The notes beneath the pieces are model-generated. The model was not told the origin of the DNA, did no database searches, and saw only the letters and a program-made list of their open reading frames with translations. The translations under genes and the position numbers were made by a program. DNA of 64,000 bases from Pseudomonas putida (GTDB lineage Bacteria; Pseudomonadota; Gammaproteobacteria; Pseudomonadales; Pseudomonadaceae): positions 3,091,501 to 3,155,500 of the forward strand of contig NZ_CP018846.1 of the NCBI RefSeq assembly GCF_002025705.1, given 5' to 3'. Shown here one piece after another: positions 1 to 7,402 of this stretch (position 1 is its first letter; each line of letters starts with the position of its first letter).

Positions 1-371
1 GCCACGATGATCGGCCCCAGCGTGTAGAACAGGCCCCAGCCAAACCCCAGCAGCAGGCTACACAGCAGAATCGCCGCGCCGAACCCAGGTGCGGCGGCAA
101 AGCCCAGGCAGGCCGCAGCAAGAAACAGCGCGCCACCGGCCACTGCCTTGGGCGCGCCGATCAGGTCGGTCAGGTGCCCGGAGAAGATCACGGCAAGGAA
201 GGTGCTGAGCATCGCGGCAGCTATCACCGAGCCGGCATCGGCTTCGCTGGCGCCGTGTGCGCGCAGCGTCATCGCCAGCAGGAAGGTGGTGCCGTAAGAC
301 AGCGAAAGCAGGTAGCTGCTCAGGCAGAAGGTGGCGAACAGGCCGTTGGCAGGTGGGGGGTTCGAGGACAT
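1..371 (-). CDS. MFS transporter, 5' part only (runs off window start)
   Basis: The first about 123 codons of a gene that leaves the window at base 1. Translation from the ATG at 369-371 (minus strand) gives MSSNPPPANGLFATFCL and then alternating hydrophobic helices. The loop GHLTDLIGAPKAVAGG fits the MFS motif-A region between TM2 and TM3 (G-x-L-x-D), so a major facilitator superfamily inner-membrane transporter is the best reading. About four helices are visible. The substrate cannot be told from this part. It is divergent from the GNAT gene, with about 160 bp between them. Confidence 0.8.
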   Translation of the reverse strand, partial: MSSNPPPANGLFATFCLSSYLLSLSYGTTFLLAMTLRAHGASEADAGSVIAAAMLSTFLAVIFSGHLTDLIGAPKAVAGGALFLAAACLGFAAAPGFGAAILLCSLLLGFGWGLFYTLGPIIV

Positions 372-534
372 CAGGTATTCCGCTTTTTTATTGATCTGGT
401 TCAGGGCCGATTTCTATCACGGCGTATCGGCCGCTTGGGTACTAAAGCAGCGGAGTAAAGCGTTGCAGACTCATAACTATTGGCCCTGCAGGCTAGCGCA
501 GATTAAGCTCAGGCAAACTTCCGGAGACCGCATC

Positions 535-990
535 TTGCACTTACCCATCATCCTTCGCAGGGCCGATTTCGCTGATGTCGAAGCCATCACCGAGCTGGTT
601 CGGGCGGCCTACTCGCCCTACATCGCGCGCATCGGCAAGCCGCCGGCACCGATGCTGGATGACTATCGCCAGGTAGTAGCTGATGCCGAGGTGCATGTGG
701 CGCTGAAAGGTGCGCGCATTGCCGGTGTGCTGGTGCTGGAGCGTGAGGGCGACGAGATGCTGCTGGCCAATATCGCGGTGTTTCCCGAGTGCAAGGGCCA
801 AGGGATCGGCAAGGTGCTGATGCAACTGTGTGAAACCCGCACGCGCCAGGCTGGGTGCAGCGCGGTCAGGCTCTATACCCACGAGCGGATGGCCGAGAAT
901 ATCGAGATCTATCGCAAGCTGGGTTATGTCGAGACTCACCGGGCCGAGGAGCAGGGGTTTTCCCGAGTGTTCATGCGCAAAGCGCTGTAA
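535..990 (+). CDS. GNAT family N-acetyltransferase
   Basis: A 151-residue protein of usual GNAT size that would transfer an acetyl group from acetyl-CoA to an amine; the substrate is unknown. The acetyl-CoA loop is seen as ECKGQGIGK (R/Q-x-x-G-x-G/A), after the beta-4 strand MLLANIAVFP, and ends with YRKLGYVETHR. I chose the TTG at 535 because GGAGA lies 7 nt upstream and the domain begins right there (LPIILRRADFADVEAI). The frame stays open upstream to about 331, but that part reads as noncoding. The last about 14 codons lie inside a 120-bp tandem duplication that continues past the stop. Confidence 0.85.
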   Translation: MHLPIILRRADFADVEAITELVRAAYSPYIARIGKPPAPMLDDYRQVVADAEVHVALKGARIAGVLVLEREGDEMLLANIAVFPECKGQGIGKVLMQLCETRTRQAGCSAVRLYTHERMAENIEIYRKLGYVETHRAEEQGFSRVFMRKAL

Positions 991-1263
991 ACCTGCACCA
1001 GCCTCTTCGCGGGCAAGCCCGCTCCCACAAGTGACGCGTAACACTCAAGCCATCAGTATTCCTGGGGGAGAAGCAGGATTTTCCGAGTGTTCATGCGCAA
1101 GGCTCTGCAAACCTGCGCCGGCCTCTTCGCGGGTAAACCCGCTCCTACAAGTGACGCGTAACACTCAAGCCATCAGTATTCCTGGGGGAGAAGCAGGATT
1201 TTCCGAGTGTTCATGCGCAAGGCTTTGTAAACCTGCGCCGGCCTCTTCGCGGGTAAACCCGCT
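950..1263. repeat. 120-bp tandem repeat, about 2.6 copies, containing a gene 3' end and a REP element
   Basis: The unit recurs with an exact 120-base period (for example GTGTTCATGCGCAA at 967, 1087 and 1207). Copy 1 holds the true end of the GNAT gene. Copies 2 and 3 are almost identical to each other and differ from copy 1 at a few bases, so the second duplication is younger. Each full unit carries one P. putida REP core (about 1001-1029, 1121-1149); the third is cut at about 1263. The 381-bp gap 991-1371 holds only this array and one more inverted REP. Confidence 0.9.
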
Positions 1264-1326
1264 TGTGTCTTGGCGAGGGAATAGAATCTGAAGTGAGAGC
1301 GGTGAATGGCAAGCCATCAGTATTCC

Positions 1327-1356
1327 TGTGGGAGCGGGCTTGCCCGCGAAGAGGCC
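1327..1356 (-). repeat. REP element, inverted relative to those in the 120-bp array
   Basis: TGTGGGAGCGGGCTTGCCCG followed by CGAAGAGGCC matches the reverse complement of the P. putida REP core. With the copies upstream it forms a potential large stem between the GNAT end and the convergent Cache gene end. Confidence 0.85.
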
Positions 1357-1371
1357 AGAGCAGTCAATCCG

Positions 1372-2118
1372 TCACTTGCGCCTGAGCACCGGCAACCGCA
1401 CCAGCGACCACCCCGCCTCGGATTCGGCCAGCGCCAGGCGAATGCCATCGCGCGGCAAGGTGTTCAACAGGGTCTGGGCCAGGTCACCGACCATCCAGTT
1501 CGCTGTGTTCGAGGCAATCACCCGCCCGTCCGCCGAGATCAGCACTGCCTCGTGCTCCAGGCGCATCAGGCTGCGCACCAGCAGGCGTTCGACATTGTGC
1601 AACGACAGGTCCAGCCCGGCCACGCCGATGAACCGGCCCTGCACCTCGATCGGCATGGTGAAGGTCAGCACATACATGTTGGTGCCGTACAGGTCCACAT
1701 ACGGCCCTTCGACCACACTCTTGCCGGTCTTCATCGGCCGGCTGTACCAGGGCATTTCGGTGTAGTCGTAGTAGTTTTCGCGGCGCCGGTCGAAGTTCGG
1801 GCGCAGCGGCAGGGTCTTGCCGCCGTCGGCCAGGTACCACCATTCCAGGTGCATCTCGCGGTCGGCCAGGCCATTGGGCTCGACGATGATGCCGCCGCCA
1901 CAGCCAAAGGCACCGGTGGTCAGCAACTGCTGGTCGATGGCCGGGCGCAGGGTCGCCAGGTCCTTCGCACTTGGCTGGCGGCCTTCGGCCAATACCCGCT
2001 CCCATAACGCTCGGGTTTCTTCCACCAGCTGGCGGACCTGGCCGAAGATGGTCCCCAGGGTGTGGTCCAGCTGCTGGGCACAGGCTGACAGCGGGTCGTT
2101 ATCGCTCAGGGCAAACAT
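1372..2118 (-). CDS. Stand-alone Cache (PDC) sensor-domain protein
   Basis: 248 residues with no signal peptide and no membrane helix, yet the fold signature is that of an extracytoplasmic Cache domain: YYDYTEMPWYSRPMKTGK, then GPYVDLYGTNMYVLTFTMPI and GVAGLDLSL near residues 110-180, followed by VLISADGRVIASN of a second lobe. The W-Y, G-x-Y and final D resemble residues that bind amino acids or amines in dCache receptors (family knowledge, not verified here). It lies 42 bp downstream of the FadR-type regulator on the same strand, so co-transcription is likely. Inference: a soluble ligand-binding accessory for the neighbouring amine pathway. No output domain is visible. Confidence 0.7.
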   Translation of the reverse strand: MFALSDNDPLSACAQQLDHTLGTIFGQVRQLVEETRALWERVLAEGRQPSAKDLATLRPAIDQQLLTTGAFGCGGGIIVEPNGLADREMHLEWWYLADGGKTLPLRPNFDRRRENYYDYTEMPWYSRPMKTGKSVVEGPYVDLYGTNMYVLTFTMPIEVQGRFIGVAGLDLSLHNVERLLVRSLMRLEHEAVLISADGRVIASNTANWMVGDLAQTLLNTLPRDGIRLALAESEAGWSLVRLPVLRRK

Positions 2119-2160
2119 GGCATTACCTCACGCAGGTACAGCTTTGTTGTTATGCACGGC

Positions 2161-2910
2161 TCAATCCTGCTCGTCGGCCAGCAGCTCCAGCCGCAGGCTG
2201 ATCAGGCGCTTGATGCCACGGCTGACATGGGCTTCGGCCAAAGCGCCGGCCAGTACTGCATCCCCGGCGACCAACGCTTCGAGAATCGCCCGGTGCTCGT
2301 GCTCGACCACGGTCACATCACCACCGCCAGCGGCCTCCATCCACAGCAGCTCGCCGACCTCCGACTGCAGGCGCATTTCCGCGCTGGTCAGGCGCAGCGA
2401 CTGGGCGGCGGCGGCCACTTCGATATGAAAGCGCGCATCGGCGCGGTGGCGGGCCAGGCGCGAACTGGCCTGGCTGAGGGTTTCAATATGCTGGGCGATG
2501 CGCGCCTGCTGCTCCGGCGAGCTGCGCTTGGCGGCCAGGCGCGCCGCCGTACCGGAAATTGCGGTCTGTTCATCGCCCAGGTCACGCAGGTCGGGGCCGC
2601 TCATGTCACGCAGGCGTTGCAGCAGCAGCGCCTCGGGCAGCTCCACTGGAGCGCAGACAAAGCTGCCGCCATTGCGCCCGCGGCGGGTCTCGATCAAGCC
2701 ACGCTGGCGCAGCACCACCAGCGCTTCGCGCAAGGTCACCGTGGCGACGCCCAATTGCAGGGCCAGTTCCGATTCGCTGGGCAGTTGCTGCCCTTCAGCG
2801 AACATCCCCAGCTCGATCGCCTCCACCAGGCGGCGTGCCACTTCATCGGTCCGCCCTTCCTGGCGCAACCGGATGAAGGCGGTGTTACGAGCACTATTCA
2901 GGGCAGTCAT
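2161..2910 (-). CDS. GntR-family regulator, FadR (FCD) subfamily
   Basis: 249 residues. The N-terminal winged helix-turn-helix is at about residues 22-85 (LPSESELALQLGVATVTLREALVVLRQRGLIETRRGRNGG, typical GntR). The C-terminal all-helical FCD domain carries the usual metal and ligand residues D-x3-H (DARFH) and later histidines (EHEHRAILEAL, EAHVSRGI). FCD regulators sense small organic acids or amines and mostly repress their own and adjacent catabolic genes. It is divergent from the aldehyde dehydrogenase, and a 17-bp motif in the shared gap recurs before the N-demethylase operon. It is followed by the Cache gene in the same direction. Confidence 0.88.
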   Translation of the reverse strand: MTALNSARNTAFIRLRQEGRTDEVARRLVEAIELGMFAEGQQLPSESELALQLGVATVTLREALVVLRQRGLIETRRGRNGGSFVCAPVELPEALLLQRLRDMSGPDLRDLGDEQTAISGTAARLAAKRSSPEQQARIAQHIETLSQASSRLARHRADARFHIEVAAAAQSLRLTSAEMRLQSEVGELLWMEAAGGGDVTVVEHEHRAILEALVAGDAVLAGALAEAHVSRGIKRLISLRLELLADEQD

Positions 2911-3073
2911 TGCCTCTCCCTATCGAGCATTGCAAGGCTTGGCGCGGGCCTCGGCTAAAAGGTTCAGTTTCGCCTCTTATAGCGAACGGGCCAGCGCCCG
3001 ATACCGATTGACGAGCCATTCTACCGCCTGGAAGCGGGTTTTCGCAGTGGTTGGCAAACTAAAAATATTAAGA

Positions 3074-3090
3074 TATGGTTTCATAGGTTT
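3074..3090 (-). promoter_or_regulatory. Candidate operator, copy 1 (upstream of aldehyde dehydrogenase)
   Basis: Read on the minus strand it is AAACCTATGAAACCATA. A 15/17 match, AAACATATAAAACCATA, lies on the plus strand at 4570-4586 before the next operon. Each contains two AAAC(C/A) half-elements spaced 9 bp apart. The sites sit in A/T-rich gaps between genes of one pathway, so the divergent FadR-type regulator is the natural candidate to bind them. This is inference. Confidence 0.5.
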
Positions 3091-3126
3091 AGATTTCTAC
3101 CAATAAGACCGACCAAGGAATCCGCC

Positions 3127-4551
3127 ATGCAAACCAAACTCTTGATCAACGGCCAGTTGGTCGACGGGCAAGGCAGCCCGTACGCCGTGTACAACCCGTC
3201 CGCAGGCACGGTGCTGGTGAATATCGCCGAAGCCAGCGCTGCCCAGGTCGATGCCGCAGTGCAGGCCGCCGACCAGGCTTTCGCCGGCTGGTCGCAGACC
3301 GCGCCCAAGGATCGCGCCCAGTTGCTGCTCAAGCTGGCCGACCGCATCGAAGCCGAAGCCGCCAACCTCGCCCGCCTGGAGTCGCAGAACTGCGGCAAGC
3401 CTTACCTGGCGGCACTGAATGACGAAATCCCCGCCATTGCCGACGTGTTCCGCTTCTTTGCCGGCGCCAGTCGTTGCCTGTCGGGCTCGGCCGGTGGCGA
3501 GTACCTGCCGGGCCACACCTCGATGATCCGCCGCGACCCACTGGGCGTGGTCGCCTCCATCGCGCCGTGGAACTACCCGCTGATGATGGTCGCCTGGAAG
3601 CTCGCCCCTGCGCTGGCCGCCGGTAACTGCGTGGTGCTCAAGCCCTCCGAGCAAACCCCGCTGACCGCCCTGGCGCTGGGCGAGATCATGGCCGAGCTGT
3701 TCCCCGCCGGCGTGATCAACATCCTGTTCGGCCGCGGCCCGAGCGTTGGCGAGCCACTGGTCAACCACCCCAAGGTGCGCCTGGTGTCACTGACCGGCTC
3801 CGTGGCCACCGGTGCACGCATCATCGCCAGCACCGCCAGCAGCGTGAAGCGCACCCACATGGAACTGGGTGGCAAGGCGCCAGTGCTGATCTTCGATGAC
3901 GCCGATATCGATGCTGCAGTCGAGGGTATCCGTGCGTTCGGCTTCTACAACGCAGGCCAGGACTGCACCGCGGCCTGCCGCCTGTATGTGCAGCAAGGCG
4001 TGTACGAGCAGTTTGTCAGCAAGCTGGGCGAGGCCGTGGCCAGCCTGCGCATGGGCCTGCAGGACGACCCGCACACCGAGCTCGGCCCACTGATCACCCG
4101 CGAGCACCTTGAGCGAGTCGAAGGGTTCGTCGAACGCGCCAAGGCCCAGCCGCACATCCGCCTGATCACCGGTGGCCAACGGGGTGCAGGCGACGGCTTC
4201 TTCTTCGAGCCGACCGTACTGGCCGATGCCCGCCAGGACGACGAGATCGTTCAGCGCGAAGTGTTTGGCCCGGTGGTCAGCATCACCCCGTTTACCGACG
4301 AAGCCCAGGCCCTGGCTTACGCCAACGACTCTGACTACGGCCTCGCCTCTTCGGTATGGACCCGCGACGTCGGCCGCGCCAACCGCCTGGCTGCGCGCCT
4401 GCAATATGGCTGCACCTGGGTCAACACGCACTTCATGCTGGTCAGCGAAATGCCCCACGGCGGCATGAAGCAGTCGGGCTACGGCAAGGACATGTCCATG
4501 TACGGCCTGGAAGACTACACCTGCGTGCGCCATGTGATGTTCAAGCACTGA
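3127..4551 (+). CDS. Aldehyde dehydrogenase, gamma-aminobutyraldehyde dehydrogenase-like
   Basis: 474 residues, the same length as E. coli PatD, which oxidises 4-aminobutanal to GABA with NAD+. The catalytic cysteine is C280 in [10 protein letters not shown] and the general base E246 in MELGGKAP. N149 lies in [10 protein letters not shown] and the C-terminal [15 protein letters not shown] is typical of the PatD/betaine-aldehyde branch. The start has an A/T-rich promoter region and follows AAGGAA at about 3114-3119. It lies between the divergent GntR regulator and the N-demethylase operon, so the likely substrate is an aminoaldehyde made in the same pathway, or the formaldehyde released by demethylation. 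Substrate is inferred. Confidence 0.85.
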   Translation: MQTKLLINGQLVDGQGSPYAVYNPSAGTVLVNIAEASAAQVDAAVQAADQAFAGWSQTAPKDRAQLLLKLADRIEAEAANLARLESQNCGKPYLAALNDEIPAIADVFRFFAGASRCLSGSAGGEYLPGHTSMIRRDPLGVVASIAPWNYPLMMVAWKLAPALAAGNCVVLKPSEQTPLTALALGEIMAELFPAGVINILFGRGPSVGEPLVNHPKVRLVSLTGSVATGARIIASTASSVKRTHMELGGKAPVLIFDDADIDAAVEGIRAFGFYNAGQDCTAACRLYVQQGVYEQFVSKLGEAVASLRMGLQDDPHTELGPLITREHLERVEGFVERAKAQPHIRLITGGQRGAGDGFFFEPTVLADARQDDEIVQREVFGPVVSITPFTDEAQALAYANDSDYGLASSVWTRDVGRANRLAARLQYGCTWVNTHFMLVSEMPHGGMKQSGYGKDMSMYGLEDYTCVRHVMFKH

Positions 4552-4569
4552 TTGCCGACTTTGGTCATA

Positions 4570-4586
4570 AAACATATAAAACCATA
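4570..4586 (+). promoter_or_regulatory. Candidate operator, copy 2 (upstream of N-demethylase operon)
   Basis: AAACATATAAAACCATA, matching 15 of 17 bases of the minus-strand motif at 3074-3090. It lies 109 bp before the first N-demethylase gene and just after the aldehyde dehydrogenase stop, which suggests the operon has its own promoter under the same regulator. Confidence 0.5.
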
Positions 4587-4694
4587 GGCAATATGGCATG
4601 GGTTCTGCTTTCACCCGTGCCCGAGCCTGAAATCAGCCGTCAACGTTACCTTCCGGCACAAGCCGGGGGTATCGGGCTTACGAGGTGTATTACC

Positions 4695-5300
4695 ATGCTT
4701 ATCACCGGCATCAAAAGCCGCCCGGTCTATGACCAGTTGCGGCCCATGGCAGGCGGCCTGCGCCACCTGATCGCGGGCCAGGGCAGCGGCGGCGCGGCCA
4801 TGCTGCGCCTGGTCGCGGACATGTCCCCCGCGCAGCGCGCGCACAGCACCCTGCTCTACTCCACCGAGTCGTTCTCCGGTCACGACCACCTACAGGCCCT
4901 GCAAGCCGCACAAGCGGCCGGGCTCGAAGTGTTCCCCAGCAACCAGGCGCTGATCGCCGCCCTGCGCGAACGGCTGGGCCAGGCCCACATGGGTACTCGC
5001 CTGTACCTCAGTGGCTCGGAAAGCTTCATCGGCACCGCCATGCAGGCCGCCAATGCGGTCGACCTGAACCGCGATGAAGTCCTGCGCGAGCACAGCGGCA
5101 CCTTGGTCCGCCGTGTGTGGTGCGCACACTGCGACACCTACACCGAAAACGTCACCCAGCGGGTGTTCAGCTGCCCCGGTTGCCAGCTCGACCTGGTGGT
5201 GCGCGACCACTATTCCCGCCGTCTGGCTGCCTTCCAGGGCATCAAGGCCGATGGCGAAGTCCCGGGCGAACTGCCAGCAGCCGAGGAACTCGACACATGA
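4695..5300 (+). CDS. dmmA: DmmA-like subunit of dimethylamine monooxygenase / oxidative N-demethylase
   Basis: 201 residues. The N-terminal half resembles a reduced ferredoxin-reductase nucleotide domain (TRLYLSGSESFIGTAMQAANAV). The C-terminus is a rubredoxin-like zinc ribbon with C143-x2-C146 and C160-x2-C163 (WCAHC, SCPGC). This matches the DmmA-type small subunit found with heme-dependent secondary-amine monooxygenases. The start at 4695 is chosen because homology begins there (MLITGIKSRPVYDQL) and GAGG lies 9 nt upstream; the frame is open further upstream only inside the aldehyde dehydrogenase. The stop overlaps the next start as ATGA, so the two are translationally coupled. Likely role: electron-transfer or assembly partner of the next two gene products. 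Confidence 0.75.
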   Translation: MLITGIKSRPVYDQLRPMAGGLRHLIAGQGSGGAAMLRLVADMSPAQRAHSTLLYSTESFSGHDHLQALQAAQAAGLEVFPSNQALIAALRERLGQAHMGTRLYLSGSESFIGTAMQAANAVDLNRDEVLREHSGTLVRRVWCAHCDTYTENVTQRVFSCPGCQLDLVVRDHYSRRLAAFQGIKADGEVPGELPAAEELDT

Positions 5301-6265
5301 ACACCCACAACGGCACCCTCAGTGTGCGCGTCGCCCGCATCGAAGCGCTCACCCCGGAAATTACCCGTTTCACCCTGCTCGACCCGGCCGGCAAGCACCT
5401 GCCGGCGTTTTCCGGCGGCAGCCACGTGGTGGTGGTCCTCGAAGACGGCGACAAGACCCACCGCAACGCCTACTCGCTAATGAGCTCGCCCTACGACTCC
5501 AGCGCCTACCAGATCGCCGTGCGCCGGGTCAGCGAGGGCCGGGGCGGCTCGCGCTACCTGCATAACCAGGTAGCTGAAGGCGACCTGTTGCAGATCCTGC
5601 AGCCGGCCAACCTGTTCCCGCTCGCCAAGCATGCCCGCCAGCACGTGTTCATCGCGGGTGGCGTGGGCATTACCCCGGTCTATTCGCAGCTTGAAGAACT
5701 GCAGCTCAAGCAGGCCACCTTCGAGCTGCACCTGGCCGTGCGCGGCCCCGAACACACCGCCCTGGGCCTGGAGCTGCAGGCACGTTACGGCGAGCGTGTG
5801 CACCTGTACGTGCAAGGCGTCGATGCGCGCATGGACATCCGCCACATCCTCGAAGACCGCCCGCTGGGCAGCCATGTGTATGTCTGCGGCCCGGACAGCA
5901 TGATCGACGACACCCTCGACAGCGCCCACGCGCTGGGCTGGACCGACAGCCACATTCACTACGAACGCTTCGTCGAACAAGGTTCCAGCGGCCAGCCATT
6001 CAGCGTCACCCTGGCGCGCCAGGGCGTCACCCTCGAAGTGCCGGCCGAACAGTCGCTGCTCGAAGCCGCCGAGCAGGCAGGCTACAAGGTGCCTTACCTG
6101 TGCCGCGGCGGTGCCTGCGGCTACTGCGAGACCGAAGTACTGGACGTCGATGGCGAGCTCGACCATCGCGATGACTGGCTCAGCGAGGAAGACAAGCTGA
6201 GCAAGCGCAAATTCATGCCCTGCGTATCCCGCGCCAACTGCAGCCGCCTGGTCGTAGACCTCTGA
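5297..6265 (+). CDS. PDR/VanB-type reductase subunit (FMN, NAD(P)H, [2Fe-2S])
   Basis: 322 residues with three domains in the order of phthalate dioxygenase reductase. The FMN-binding barrel has RNAYSLMSSP, the NAD(P)-binding domain has GGVGITPV at about 121-128 and YVCGPDSM, and the C-terminal plant-type ferredoxin has C269-x4-C274-x2-C277 and C309 (CRGGACGYC, MPCVS). It would pass electrons from NAD(P)H to the heme subunit encoded next. The start is fixed by the ATGA overlap with dmmA. In the P. mendocina oxidative N-demethylase the beta subunit has this composition (family knowledge). Confidence 0.88.
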   Translation: MNTHNGTLSVRVARIEALTPEITRFTLLDPAGKHLPAFSGGSHVVVVLEDGDKTHRNAYSLMSSPYDSSAYQIAVRRVSEGRGGSRYLHNQVAEGDLLQILQPANLFPLAKHARQHVFIAGGVGITPVYSQLEELQLKQATFELHLAVRGPEHTALGLELQARYGERVHLYVQGVDARMDIRHILEDRPLGSHVYVCGPDSMIDDTLDSAHALGWTDSHIHYERFVEQGSSGQPFSVTLARQGVTLEVPAEQSLLEAAEQAGYKVPYLCRGGACGYCETEVLDVDGELDHRDDWLSEEDKLSKRKFMPCVSRANCSRLVVDL

Positions 6266-6282
6266 GACAGGAAAACAACAAC

Positions 6283-7329
6283 ATGACCGTATTCAAGCCG
6301 ATCGAGACCTACGCCGACGCAGGCCAGGGCCACACCTATAGCAACAGCCGCGAAGCCGTGCTGCGCCTGCCCTTCCCTTATCCGGAAGACCAGTACATGT
6401 ACTCGATGAATGTCGAGCCACACGTGCCGTTCGGTACTGGCGCGCTGCGCGGGCAGTTCGACATCGACGAACACTACATCTCCGAGTGCCACCACCGTGC
6501 GCACACCCTCGACAGCCAGCCGGGCGTGCACTACGCCGCCCTGCCGCACATGATGGAAGCCCAGTGGGACCTGCTGGAGCTGCTGATGGAGTCGTATTCG
6601 CGCGACTACCCCGAGCACTTCACCCTGGAGAAGAACGGTAGCCAGTGGCACTGGATCAACCGCCCGCTGCAGATCGACCAGACCTTCACCTTCGGCGACG
6701 CCAGCACCCTGCCGATGGAGCCGATGGAGTACATCACCCGCCAGGCCCAGGGCGAGTTCATTCTTCTTGAGGAGCGTGACGACACCCTGGTGATGGGCGC
6801 GGGCATGGCCACCCAGCGTGCCGACTACTCGCTGCGTTTCAACCTCGGCATGAGCTTCATGGAGTTCCACGGCCCGGTACCCAAGCTGCATGAAATGGGC
6901 ATCCTGCAGCGGGCGTTGAAGTTCCTCCTGCGCCTGCGCCCTGGCCACCCGGTGCGCCGCACCAACTGGTCGATCACCGTCAACCCGCGCCTGGAAACCT
7001 CTGCCGAAACCCTGCCCGACTGGGCCCCGGAGCGCACCACCGTGACCGCCGAAAACGCCGGCGAACTGGTCAACCTGCGCATCGAGCTGCAACCCCTGCA
7101 CCGCTTGCCACGCAGCAACGCCGTACTGTTCCCGGTGCGCACCTACCTGGTCAGCCTGCAGGAACTGGCCGAATTCGCCCCGCAATGGGCCAAGCGCATG
7201 CACCGGGTTATCCGCGACCTGGACCAGCAACTGGTCGACTACAAGGGCTTCACCCGTTACCGCGATGCCATGGTCAGCTGGCTGTCGCAGTACGACGACG
7301 GCACCCCGGTCGACGAAAGCCAGCAGTAA
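6283..7329 (+). CDS. Heme-dependent oxidative N-demethylase alpha subunit-like (DUF3445)
   Basis: 348 residues, the usual length for DUF3445/HODM-alpha, in which a PAS-fold domain binds heme b and serves as the enzyme that oxidatively demethylates secondary amines. Recognisable family stretches are YADAGQGHTYSNSREAVLRLP, FDIDEHYISECHHRAHTL, and the C-terminal AEFAPQWAKRMHRVIRDLDQQLVDYKGFTRYRDAMVSWL (split here only for description). AGGAAA precedes the ATG. It is 17 bp after the reductase, so it belongs to the same operon. No GcvT-like, folate-dependent fourth subunit is found in the flanking genes. The true substrate (dimethylamine or another N-methyl amine) is not shown by sequence. Confidence 0.8.
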   Translation: MTVFKPIETYADAGQGHTYSNSREAVLRLPFPYPEDQYMYSMNVEPHVPFGTGALRGQFDIDEHYISECHHRAHTLDSQPGVHYAALPHMMEAQWDLLELLMESYSRDYPEHFTLEKNGSQWHWINRPLQIDQTFTFGDASTLPMEPMEYITRQAQGEFILLEERDDTLVMGAGMATQRADYSLRFNLGMSFMEFHGPVPKLHEMGILQRALKFLLRLRPGHPVRRTNWSITVNPRLETSAETLPDWAPERTTVTAENAGELVNLRIELQPLHRLPRSNAVLFPVRTYLVSLQELAEFAPQWAKRMHRVIRDLDQQLVDYKGFTRYRDAMVSWLSQYDDGTPVDESQQ

Positions 7330-7340
7330 TCCGTACCCTG

Positions 7341-7363
7341 CGCGCGCCAACCAACGGCGCGCG
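7341..7363. other. GC-rich hairpin between N-demethylase and MFS genes
   Basis: CGCGCGCC (7341-7348) pairs with GGCGCGCG (7356-7363) across a 7-nt loop. There is no T-run, so it is more likely a mRNA-stabilising or attenuating hairpin than a strong terminator. Confidence 0.4.
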
Positions 7364-7402
7364 TCTACCCAACGCTGTGCATGCCATTCAGGGGTTACCC
7401 CA

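Noticed and set aside
331..534. N-terminal extension of the GNAT protein
   Set aside because: The extra residues show no homology pattern, and the TTG at 535 has a good ribosome site.
830..1291. Plus-strand reading frame with a 40-residue repeat (CARLCKPAPASSRVNPL)
   Set aside because: It is only the 120-bp tandem repeat read in an accidental frame (120 is a multiple of 3); no ribosome site and it overlaps the GNAT gene.
1001..1356. Possible CRISPR-like array near the window start
   Set aside because: The period is 120 bp with no unique spacers; the repeats are a tandem duplication with REP elements.
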